In this document: positions 1-5,104 of the stretch, in pieces
Layout of the letters: every line of letters starts with the position of its first letter
How positions within the stretch are numbered: position 1 is the first letter of the stretch
Origin: Pseudomonadota bacterium
GTDB lineage: Bacteria; Pseudomonadota; Gammaproteobacteria; Burkholderiales; Thiobacillaceae
Assembly (NCBI GenBank): GCA_021802595.1
Contig: JAJZRT010000338.1
Coordinates: 1-5,146 of the forward strand
Length of the DNA: 5,146 nt
Direction: 5' to 3'
The notes under the pieces: generated by a model
What the model was told of the DNA's origin: nothing
The model's database searches: none
What the model saw: the letters and a program-made list of their open reading frames with translations, nothing else
Program-made: the position numbers and the translations under genes

Positions 1-572
1 ATGCCGGTGACGGTGAACTGCTTGACGCGCGGCATCACCCCCGCCGGCGTGATGTTGCCTTGCGGCGTCAGCAGCACCAGCTTGTCGCCAGGCACCACAT
101 CCAGCGCGCGCGCCAGCTCCGCACCGAGAATGATGCCGAACTCGCCCGGTTTGAGGTCGGTCAGCTTGCCCGCCTTCATGTGCTGCGCAAAGTCGGCCAC
201 CTGGCTTTCCAGGTCCGGCAACACGCCCCGGATGATCGCGCCGCGCACCATGTCGCCATTGGCCAGCATGCCTTGTGTATTGATATATGGCGCGCCGGAA
301 ACCACCTCCCTGTTCTGCCGTGCCTGCTCCAGCACGTCGCGCCAGTCTGCCAGGCGATCATCCGGGCCGCTGATCTCCAGATGCGCCGCCACGCCCAGGA
401 TGCGCGCGCGCAACTCTTCCTGGAAGCCGTTCATCACGGAAAGCACCACGATCAGCGCCATGACGCCCAGCGCGATCCCGGCCATGGAAACGATGGAAAT
501 GAACGAGATGAAATGGTTGCGGCGCTTGGCGTGGGTGTAGCGCAGGCCGACCTGAAGTTCGAAGGGAAGCAA
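1..572 (-). CDS. lolC: Lipoprotein-releasing ABC transporter permease LolC/LolE, N-terminal part
   Basis: This is the inner-membrane permease of the Lol system, which extracts mature lipoproteins from the inner membrane and passes them to the carrier LolA, powered by the ATPase LolD. Only the first 190 codons are present; the rest lies beyond the left edge. The N-terminus reads MLPFELQVGLRYTHAKRRNH. The first transmembrane helix follows at about residues 22-47 and contains the family-typical GIALGVMALIVVLSVMNGF. The start of the periplasmic domain comes next (for example KPGEFGIILGAELA). No ATG or GTG lies at the expected N-terminus, so I chose TTG at 572-570; the ribosome binding site there is weak (GCGAG). 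A TAAAAT hexamer at 597-592 could be a -10 element but has no good -35. yjbQ ends 43 bases upstream on the same strand, so read-through is possible. LolC and LolE cannot be told apart from this fragment; many betaproteobacteria have one LolC/E-type permease. Confidence 0.93.
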   Translation of the reverse strand, partial: MLPFELQVGLRYTHAKRRNHFISFISIVSMAGIALGVMALIVVLSVMNGFQEELRARILGVAAHLEISGPDDRLADWRDVLEQARQNREVVSGAPYINTQGMLANGDMVRGAIIRGVLPDLESQVADFAQHMKAGKLTDLKPGEFGIILGAELARALDVVPGDKLVLLTPQGNITPAGVMPRVKQFTVTG

Positions 573-615
573 AACAGGGCTCGCTGATTGAATTTTACGA
601 GTATGCCACAGCCGC

Positions 616-1035
616 CTACTCGCCTATCAGGTGTGCCACCACACCGCGCGTCTGCGGGGCGCGCCGGTGCTCGAAGACGTAAATCCCCTGCCAGGTGCCG
701 AGCAGCGGGCGGCCTTCCGCAACCGGGATCGCCAGGTGCGTCTGCGTCAGCGCCGCGCGCACATGCGCAGGCATGTCGTCCGCACCTTCCAGCGTATGTT
801 CGTAAATCGGGTCGCCCTCGGGCACCAGCCGCGACAGGAAACGCTCCAGGTCGGACTGCACCGTCGGATCGTGATTTTCCTGGATCAGCAGGCTGGCCGA
901 GGTGTGGCGGATATACAGGGTGAGCAGGCCCTGCCGGATGCCACTGGCCAGAACCCAGTCGCGCACCCGCGGCGTGAACGCATACAGTCCCTTGCCGCGT
1001 GTGGGAACGGTGATTTCGTGGAGAAGCTGGTGCAT
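616..1035 (-). CDS. yjbQ: YjbQ / UPF0047 family protein (secondary thiamine-phosphate synthase-like)
   Basis: The product is 139 residues, the usual size for UPF0047/YjbQ. The family is annotated as 'secondary thiamine-phosphate synthase' because some members weakly replace ThiE; its main cellular role is not settled. The conserved signature is intact: HTSAS at residues 44-48, QENHDP at 52-57, YEH at 78-80, GADDMPAH at 84-91 and TWQGIYVFEHR at 114-124. The His and Asp/Glu residues of these motifs form the family's metal or ligand site. The protein is probably cytosolic; no signal peptide is seen. I chose the ATG at 1035 because MHQLLHEITV matches the family N-terminus; an in-frame ATG at 1044 would add three residues. 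Neither has a clear Shine-Dalgarno sequence, and a TAGAAT hexamer at 1048-1043 suggests a very short or absent leader. The gene diverges from the rpfE-like gene, and lolC follows it after 43 bases. Confidence 0.93.
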   Translation of the reverse strand: MHQLLHEITVPTRGKGLYAFTPRVRDWVLASGIRQGLLTLYIRHTSASLLIQENHDPTVQSDLERFLSRLVPEGDPIYEHTLEGADDMPAHVRAALTQTHLAIPVAEGRPLLGTWQGIYVFEHRRAPQTRGVVAHLIGE

Positions 1036-1042
1036 GACCGCC

Positions 1043-1061
1043 ATTCTAGCTTTGCTACACT
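1043..1061. promoter_or_regulatory. Back-to-back -10 elements between yjbQ and the rpfE-like gene
   Basis: Only 32 bases separate the two start codons. On the plus strand, TGCTACACT (1053-1061) reads as an extended -10 (TG-N-TACACT). It is followed by six bases and then the ATG at 1068, so transcription would start at or next to that ATG. On the minus strand, TAGAAT (1048-1043) is followed by seven bases and then the yjbQ ATG at 1035, with the same geometry. Neither start has a recognisable Shine-Dalgarno sequence. No convincing -35 was found for either; any -35 would lie inside the opposite gene. The hexamers and spacing are seen directly; promoter function and leaderless mRNAs are inferred. 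Confidence 0.45.
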
Positions 1062-1067
1062 CGGCGC

Positions 1068-2066
1068 ATGCTGTTTCTGGTTCCTCACCTGTTCCCGTCC
1101 ACACGCCTGCTGGAAGCGGCGACGCAGGATCTGCGACTGCCTGCGCTGCAAACGCTGCTGGCGCGCGGCAGCCGTCAGGCCTGCCCGGCCGCGGGCATGG
1201 AAGCCGCCGTGTGTGCGGCTCTCGGCATCAACCGCCAGCAGGACTGGCCGCTCGCACCGATCACGCTGGAGGCGGATGGCCGAGTTGCCGGCGACGCGTA
1301 CTGGCTGCGCGTTGATCCGGTGCATCTGCGGGTGATGCGCGACCGCATCGTGCTGGCGGACAGCAGCACGCTTGAATTGACGCGGCGGGAGGCCGATGTG
1401 CTGGCCGCCGCGATTGGCCAGCACTTCGGCAAAACCTTGTGCCCGCTTCCGCTCCATCCGACACGCTGGTATCTGCGACTCGACCGCGCACCACGCCTGA
1501 CCACTACGCCGCCGTCAGTCGCTGTGGGCTGCGACATTGACCCGCTGCTGCCGCAAGGCGCGGACGCCATGCGGTTCCGCGCACAGCTGAACGAGTTGCA
1601 GATGCTGCTGCACGACCACCCGGTCAATCTGGCGCGCGAGGCGCGCGGCGACCTGCCGGTGAATTCGGTGTGGCTGTGGGGCGGCGGCACCCGGCCGGCT
1701 GCACCCGTGCAGCGCAGCGTCCTCTATGCACGCGACACCACGGCGCTTGCGCTGGGCGCCTTCTGCAATGCGCAGGTGCGTCCGCTTCCCGGACATCTGA
1801 AAATATCCCTGCTGGATGCAGAGAACATCGTCGTGCTGGATGAATTGACGCCTGCCGGGCAGAACGGTGATCCGTTCGGCTGGCGCGAAGCGCTCCGCGC
1901 GCTGGAAGTCGACTGGTTCACACCGCTGCTTGCAGCCCTGCGCTGGCGCAGCTGCGCTGAGGTCCGCTTGGCCGACCCGGTCAGCGGCAAGGCGCTGCGT
2001 CTTCGGCGAACCGACGTGTGGAAGACTTGGCGGCGGCCACGCCACCTGATTTCATTGCTGGGGTAA
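1068..2066 (+). CDS. RpfE-family conserved protein (often annotated 'phosphoglycerate mutase')
   Basis: This 332-residue soluble protein resembles the RpfE-type regulatory protein family, named after a gene of the Xanthomonas rpf region. Database entries often call such proteins cofactor-independent phosphoglycerate mutase, and I regard the biochemical function as unproven. Recognisable blocks are YWLRVDPVHLRVMRDRI at residues 78-94, TRREADVL at 105-112, NELQMLLHDHPVN at 175-187 and NSVWLWGGG at 199-207. The C-terminal part (about 215-332) is less distinctive. There is no signal peptide or membrane helix. The ATG at 1068 is the only upstream start possible, because an in-frame stop lies at 1047-1049. 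It has no Shine-Dalgarno sequence, but an extended -10-like TGCTACACT ends six bases before it, so the mRNA may be leaderless. The gene diverges from yjbQ and converges on rimO. In related genomes, as I recall, this family sits near recJ; here rimO takes that side instead. Confidence 0.8.
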   Translation: MLFLVPHLFPSTRLLEAATQDLRLPALQTLLARGSRQACPAAGMEAAVCAALGINRQQDWPLAPITLEADGRVAGDAYWLRVDPVHLRVMRDRIVLADSSTLELTRREADVLAAAIGQHFGKTLCPLPLHPTRWYLRLDRAPRLTTTPPSVAVGCDIDPLLPQGADAMRFRAQLNELQMLLHDHPVNLAREARGDLPVNSVWLWGGGTRPAAPVQRSVLYARDTTALALGAFCNAQVRPLPGHLKISLLDAENIVVLDELTPAGQNGDPFGWREALRALEVDWFTPLLAALRWRSCAEVRLADPVSGKALRLRRTDVWKTWRRPRHLISLLG

Positions 2067-2083
2067 AAGGATCGTGCACCAGC

Positions 2084-3415
2084 TCAGACCGGCGTCGCCC
2101 ACAGGTCGTGCTCGTCCGCCTCCTCGACGCGCACCTTGAGGCGCGTTCCCGGCTTGAGATCGAAGACGCCTTCCAGATACACCATGCCATCGATCTCCGG
2201 CGCATCGGCATGGCTACGCGCGAGTGTGCCGACTTCGTCCTCCTCGTCGACGATCACCTCGATTTCGCGGCCGATCTTGGCTTCCAGCAGCGCCGCCGAA
2301 ATTTCCGCCTGCACGTCCATGAAGCGCTCCAGGCGTTCCTCCTTCAAGTCTTCCGGCACGGCGTCGGGCAGCTCATTGGCGGCCGCGCCGTCCACCGGCG
2401 AATACCTGAAGCAGCCGACGCGGTCGAGTTGTGCATCCTTGAGGAAGGCCAGCAGCTCCTCGAACTCCGCCTCCGTCTCGCCGGGAAAGCCGACGATGAA
2501 GGTCGAGCGCAGCGTGAGATCGGGCACGGCGGCACGCCAGGACTGGATGCGATCGAGCGTCTTCTCGACCGCGCCGGGTCGCCTCATCAGTTTCAGGATG
2601 CGCGGGCTGGCGTGCTGGAACGGGATGTCGAGATAAGGCAGGATGATGCCGTCGGCCATCAACGGAATCACGTCATCGACGCTGGGATACGGATAGACAT
2701 AGTGCAGCCGCACCCAGGCGCCAAGGCTGCCCAGTGCGCCCGCAAGCTCGGTCATGCGGGTCTTCAGCGGGCGGCCGTTCCAGAAGCCGGGGCGATACTT
2801 CACGTCCACCCCGTAGGCGCTGGTGTCCTGCGACACCACCAGCAGTTCCTGCACGCCGGCCTTGACCAAGGCTTCCGCCTCATGCATCACCTCGCCGATC
2901 GGACGGCTCACCAGATCGCCGCGCATCGACGGGATGATGCAGAAGGTACAGCGATGATTGCAGCCCTCGGAAATCTTCAGATAGGCATAATGACGCGGAG
3001 TGAGCTTGACGCCACCCGGGGGAATCAGGTCCTCGAACGGGTCATGCGGTTTGGGCAGCGCCGTGTGCACCGCCTCCATCACCTCATCCAGCGCGTGGGG
3101 GCCGCTCACTGCAAGCACCTTGGGATGTGCTTCGCGCACCACGTCGCCCTTGGCACCGAGACAGCCGGTCACGATCACCTTGCCGTTTTCCGCCAGTGCC
3201 TCGCCGATCGCCTCGAGCGACTCCTGCACCGCAGCGTCGATGAAGCCGCAGGTGTTGACCACCACCACGTCGGCATCGTCATAGCTGCCGACGATGCCGT
3301 AGCCTTCGGCGCGCAATTGGGTAAGGATGCGCTCGGAATCCACCGTCGCCTTCGGGCAGCCGAGGGAAACAAATCCGACGGTCGGCGTGCGGGCACGCTT
3401 TGCTTTGGTTACCAT
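2084..3415 (-). CDS. rimO: Ribosomal protein uS12 methylthiotransferase RimO
   Basis: RimO is a radical-SAM enzyme that adds a methylthio group to the conserved aspartate (Asp88 or Asp89) of ribosomal protein S12. The 443-residue length is normal and all three domains are present. The N-terminal UPF0004 domain carries the three cysteines of the auxiliary cluster: Cys20 (SLGCPK), Cys56 (NTCGF) and Cys85 (TGCLG). The radical-SAM core carries CNHRCTFC at residues 152-159, with Cys152, Cys156 and Cys159 binding the SAM-binding cluster. A C-terminal TRAM domain spans about residues 375-441. The motifs SLGCPK and [17 protein letters not shown] favour RimO over the tRNA enzyme MiaB. The ATG at 3415 has AGGA nine bases upstream. 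A small membrane-protein gene diverges 25 bases away, so the rimO promoter must lie in or over that gene. Its 3' end faces the rpfE-like gene with a 17-base gap and no terminator. Confidence 0.97.
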   Translation of the reverse strand: MVTKAKRARTPTVGFVSLGCPKATVDSERILTQLRAEGYGIVGSYDDADVVVVNTCGFIDAAVQESLEAIGEALAENGKVIVTGCLGAKGDVVREAHPKVLAVSGPHALDEVMEAVHTALPKPHDPFEDLIPPGGVKLTPRHYAYLKISEGCNHRCTFCIIPSMRGDLVSRPIGEVMHEAEALVKAGVQELLVVSQDTSAYGVDVKYRPGFWNGRPLKTRMTELAGALGSLGAWVRLHYVYPYPSVDDVIPLMADGIILPYLDIPFQHASPRILKLMRRPGAVEKTLDRIQSWRAAVPDLTLRSTFIVGFPGETEAEFEELLAFLKDAQLDRVGCFRYSPVDGAAANELPDAVPEDLKEERLERFMDVQAEISAALLEAKIGREIEVIVDEEDEVGTLARSHADAPEIDGMVYLEGVFDLKPGTRLKVRVEEADEHDLWATPV

Positions 3416-3440
3416 GATGTTCGATCCTGGGGAGCTTGAG

Positions 3441-3659
3441 ATGTATATCGTAGCGATTGGCTGGGCCTATGTGATTGTGATGATGGCCATCACCGCCAGC
3501 AGTATTGGCAAGGCCCTGGCCATCCTGTTTTTTTGGGGTGTGTTGCCGCTGGCGTTGTTTGTTTACGTCGCCGGCGGTCGGCGGCGGCATCAGCGCTCAA
3601 TGGCCTTCGCCGATGAAGTAGCCCGCCAGGGCGACCGTGCCGACGCCCAGCCCGATTAG
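3441..3659 (+). CDS. Small two-helix membrane protein, function unknown
   Basis: The predicted product has 72 residues. Two hydrophobic segments, about residues 3-21 ([17 protein letters not shown]) and 26-44 ([19 protein letters not shown]), are joined by a short polar turn (SSIGK). A basic stretch GGRRRHQR (45-52) and a polar tail follow. By the positive-inside rule, both ends should face the cytoplasm. The layout and the 'GVLPL' motif resemble a small conserved family common in betaproteobacteria, recalled from memory and without known function. I chose the ATG at 3441 because it begins the hydrophobic segment and has GGGGAG six bases upstream; longer starts would extend into rimO in antisense. 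The last 63 bases overlap the 3' end of the convergent ZIP transporter gene, so the tail from about residue 53 may be poorly constrained. No clear promoter is visible in the 25 bases between it and rimO. Confidence 0.7.
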   Translation: MYIVAIGWAYVIVMMAITASSIGKALAILFFWGVLPLALFVYVAGGRRRHQRSMAFADEVARQGDRADAQPD

Positions 3660-4379
3660 CACCAACTGCTGCAGGGTCGCGCCGATTTCCGCGCGCTTGT
3701 GCAAACCGGGAATCAGGTCCGACAGGGCCACATACAGCATGCTTGCGCCTGCGAGACCCAGCAGTACTGGCGTCCAGCCCTGCAGCATCGACAGTGCGTA
3801 ATACCCCACCAGTGCGCCCAGCATGGTTGCCACGCCGGTCAGGAAATTGAGTGCCAATGCCTGCGTGCGCGTATAGCCGGAGTGCAGCAGGATCAGAAAA
3901 TCGCCCACCTCCTGCGGGATCTCGTGCGCAATGATGGCCAGCGCCGTAACCGCTCCCAGACGGAAATCAACCAGAAAGGCACCTGCGATGATGATACCGT
4001 CGACAAAGTTATGGAACGTGTCGCCGACCGTGATCATCATGCCCGACCGCCCATGATCGTGGCCATGGTCATGGTCATGGCTGCTATGGGCTTCGCAGAC
4101 CTCGTCGTGGCAGTGACGCCACAACACCAGCTTTTCCAGCAGGAAGAACAGCAGGATACCGCCCAGTAGCGCCTTGGCGACCGTCTTGATATCCCCGCCC
4201 ATTTCGACCGCTTCCGGCAACACTTCCAGCAAGGAAGCCCCGAGCAGAGCCCCGATGGCATAACTGACCAACACGGGCACCCAGCTGGGACGCGCAGAAA
4301 AAGCCAGGGCTGCAGCCAGCAGTAGGCTCAGCACGCTGCCCGCGGCAGTTGCGATCAGAATGGCTGCAAGGGTAGACAT
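3597..4379 (-). CDS. ZIP-family divalent metal transporter
   Basis: This 260-residue inner-membrane protein belongs to the ZIP family, which imports divalent metals, usually zinc and sometimes iron or manganese. About seven to eight hydrophobic helices are visible. The metal-site helices carry HNFVDG (residues 123-128: His123, Asn124, Asp127) and HEIPQE (152-157: His152, Glu153, Glu157), followed by VGDF; this pattern is closest to the LIV-1 branch. A histidine-rich loop with CHDEVCEAHSSHDHDHGHDHG (about 90-110) lies between helices three and four, where ZIP proteins usually carry a cytoplasmic metal-binding loop. The ATG at 4379 opens directly into the first helix (MSTLAAILIATAAGS). A TTG at 4427 would add 16 polar residues, but a good -10 sits between the two, so I prefer 4379. 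No clear Shine-Dalgarno is seen. The exact metal cannot be read from sequence. The 3' end overlaps the small membrane-protein gene by 63 bases. Confidence 0.93.
   Translation of the reverse strand: MSTLAAILIATAAGSVLSLLLAAALAFSARPSWVPVLVSYAIGALLGASLLEVLPEAVEMGGDIKTVAKALLGGILLFFLLEKLVLWRHCHDEVCEAHSSHDHDHGHDHGRSGMMITVGDTFHNFVDGIIIAGAFLVDFRLGAVTALAIIAHEIPQEVGDFLILLHSGYTRTQALALNFLTGVATMLGALVGYYALSMLQGWTPVLLGLAGASMLYVALSDLIPGLHKRAEIGATLQQLVLIGLGVGTVALAGYFIGEGH
4055..4080 (-). repeat. Short tandem repeat encoding the His-Asp loop of the ZIP protein
   Basis: The six-base unit CATGGT recurs imperfectly here (ccatggtcatggtcatgg). On the coding strand it spells alternating His and Asp/Gly codons of the metal-binding loop HDHDHGHDHG. 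Such repeats can change copy number, which would lengthen or shorten the loop in steps of two residues without a frameshift. Confidence 0.6.
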
Positions 4380-4409
4380 GAAATGACGGAAACACCAAGA
4401 AAGTCGTGG

Positions 4410-4439
4410 ATTATACCGTCGGAGCAACCCGCGTGTCGG
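4410..4439 (-). promoter_or_regulatory. Sigma-70-type promoter of the ZIP transporter gene
   Basis: On the minus strand a perfect -10 hexamer TATAAT occupies 4415-4410. CCGACA, matching four of six bases of the -35 consensus, lies 18 bases upstream at 4439-4434. Transcription would start near 4403, giving a leader of about 24 bases before the ATG at 4379. This placement argues against the upstream in-frame TTG at 4427. No Zur-like or other operator is evident to me. Confidence 0.55.
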
Positions 4440-4490
4440 TCCGGATGCCGCAGCCCCCTCACCAATTCATTCATATCCGTAAAACATACA

Positions 4491-4535
4491 CCTTCGCGTA
4501 TTCCGCAGCCACGGGGAACGGCGGAATACGCGGAA
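4491..4535. repeat. Long inverted repeat (hairpin) between comEA and the ZIP gene
   Basis: The arms CGCGTATTCCGC (4495-4506) and GCGGAATACGCG (4521-4532) are perfect 12-base complements around a 14-base loop. Allowing a single bulged base, pairing extends outward through CTTC/GAAG. It lies about 40 bases past the comEA stop, so it could end or stabilise comEA mRNA. However, no T-run follows closely on the minus strand, where GTTTTA comes about a dozen bases later. The core GGCGGAATACGC resembles palindromic intergenic repeats that I recall as frequent in environmental betaproteobacteria, so a REP-like element is an equal possibility. The structure itself is directly visible. Confidence 0.75.
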
Positions 4536-4574
4536 GCAGGCCGAGGCCAATCAAGACCCCGGCCCCCCCGACTG

Positions 4575-4847
4575 CTATTTCTTGGCCTTTTCAGAGCCCA
4601 CCGACAGTTCACCCTTCAGCTTCTCGACACTGGCGCTGCCAAAGCCTTTTACGTTATCCAGTTCATCCAGGCTCTTGAAATTCCCGTGCGCCTCCCGGTA
4701 AGTGATGATCGCCTTGGCTTTGGCCGGCCCCAGTCCCTTGACCGCTTCAAGCTCCGACTGGCTCGCTGTATTGATATTCACCGCAGCAAAGGCCTGAACC
4801 ACCCCCAGTCCAGCGACGACCAGCACAACCTTGAACAGCTTGTTCAT
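4575..4847 (-). CDS. comEA: ComEA-type helix-hairpin-helix DNA-binding protein
   Basis: ComEA proteins bind incoming double-stranded DNA in the periplasm or at the outer face of the membrane and help pull it in during natural transformation. This 90-residue protein has an N-terminal signal peptide (MNKLFKVVLVVAGLGVVQAFA), probably cut near residue 21 or 22. It has one ComEA domain: VNINTAS at 23-29, the first helix-hairpin-helix EAVKGLGPAKAKAI at 34-47 and the second NVKGFGSASVEKLK at 65-78. A short lysine-rich tail follows. The ATG at 4847 is fixed by the strong Shine-Dalgarno AAGGAGGG five bases upstream; a longer in-frame reading from 4892 would precede the signal peptide and is not supported. 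The gene lies about 200 bases downstream of an rRNA operon terminator in the same direction. It is short, like Neisseria ComE. It could also be a helix-hairpin-helix protein with another periplasmic role, since one gene does not prove competence. Confidence 0.93.
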   Translation of the reverse strand: MNKLFKVVLVVAGLGVVQAFAAVNINTASQSELEAVKGLGPAKAKAIITYREAHGNFKSLDELDNVKGFGSASVEKLKGELSVGSEKAKK

Positions 4848-4851
4848 GACT

Positions 4852-4859
4852 CCCTCCTT
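4852..4859 (-). promoter_or_regulatory. Strong ribosome binding site of comEA
   Basis: AAGGAGGG on the minus strand is close to a full match to the 16S rRNA 3' end and sits five bases from the ATG at 4847. It decides the comEA start in favour of the signal-peptide methionine over the upstream in-frame ATGs. It is the best Shine-Dalgarno in the window. Confidence 0.9.
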
Positions 4860-4875
4860 GTGAAGATTATTGATC

Positions 4876-4892
4876 GTGGGCACCATGCCCAC
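4876..4892 (-). promoter_or_regulatory. Hairpin in the comEA leader
   Basis: On the minus strand GTGGGCA-TGG-TGCCCAC forms a perfect seven-base-pair, GC-rich stem with a three-base loop, 16 bases upstream of the comEA ribosome binding site. If it lies in the mRNA it could protect the 5' end, affect ribosome loading or bind a regulator; in the DNA it could be an operator. No T-run follows, so it is not an intrinsic terminator. Confidence 0.5.
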
Positions 4893-4928
4893 CTCACGAA
4901 CTTACCTTCAACGAGAAGATCGGGCCAT

Positions 4929-4954
4929 ACAACTAAAGTTGTAGATCCACTACA
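4929..4954. repeat. Two overlapping short inverted repeats upstream of comEA
   Basis: ACAACT-AA-AGTTGT (4929-4942) is a perfect six-base palindrome with a two-base centre, the size of a dimeric repressor site. TGTAG-ATCCA-CTACA (4940-4954) is a five-base inverted repeat whose left arm overlaps the right arm of the first. The two could not fold at once. I find no convincing -35/-10 pair around them, so the comEA promoter remains unassigned in this AT-richer spacer (4860-5046). Confidence 0.35.
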
Positions 4955-5046
4955 TGCAATTGATTTTCATGAACAAATAAATACGGAGACCGGGATCAAT
5001 ATTGGGCTGCACAGGCCATGCTCCGTCCTTGCTCGTCCGTGGAAAT

Positions 5047-5076
5047 AAAAAACCCCCTCATTGAGTGAGGGGGTTT
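5047..5076 (-). terminator. Intrinsic terminator of the rRNA operon
   Basis: On the minus strand the sequence reads AAACCCCCTCA-CTCAA-TGAGGGGGTTT, an 11-base-pair stem with a five-base loop. A run of six T follows, which includes the last stem bases (TTTTTTATT). It lies about 30 bases past the 5S rRNA 3' end, as expected for an rrn terminator. It should separate rRNA transcription from comEA downstream. A weaker stem, GTACC-CCACCA-GGTAC at 5096-5081, lies between the 5S end and this terminator. Confidence 0.92.
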
Positions 5077-5104
5077 GGATGTACCTGGTGGGGTACGGAT
5101 AAGG

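Noticed and set aside
60..587. 175-codon plus-strand open frame
   Set aside because: Antisense to lolC, with His/Arg/Gln-rich content and no family resemblance.
631..1335. 234-codon plus-strand open frame
   Set aside because: It spans the antisense of yjbQ and a wrong frame of the rpfE-like gene; Arg/Cys-rich composition marks it as a shadow.
2018..3439. 473-codon plus-strand open frame opposite rimO
   Set aside because: It mirrors rimO exactly; the minus frame carries all six cluster cysteines and a full RimO domain order. The plus frame is rich in His/Arg/Ala, as expected of an antisense shadow in GC-rich DNA.
4055..4080. CRISPR-like or satellite array
   Set aside because: The repeat unit is six bases, without spacers, and is explained by His/Asp/Gly codons of the ZIP loop.
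4380..4427. Upstream TTG extension of the ZIP protein
   Set aside because: The extra residues (LLRRYNPRLSWCFRHF) are unlike ZIP N-termini and a TATAAT promoter box lies within this stretch.
4848..4892. Longer comEA reading from the ATG at 4892
   Set aside because: It would place 15 polar residues before the signal peptide, and the strong ribosome binding site points to the ATG at 4847.
4383..5048. 221-codon plus-strand open frame across the comEA region
   Set aside because: It runs antisense through comEA, through the long inverted repeat and up to the terminator; there is no good ribosome binding site or recognisable domain.
4848..5104. A tRNA or other RNA gene between 5S and comEA
   Set aside because: I found no cloverleaf or T-loop GGTTCGA-like core; only short inverted repeats and the terminator are present.
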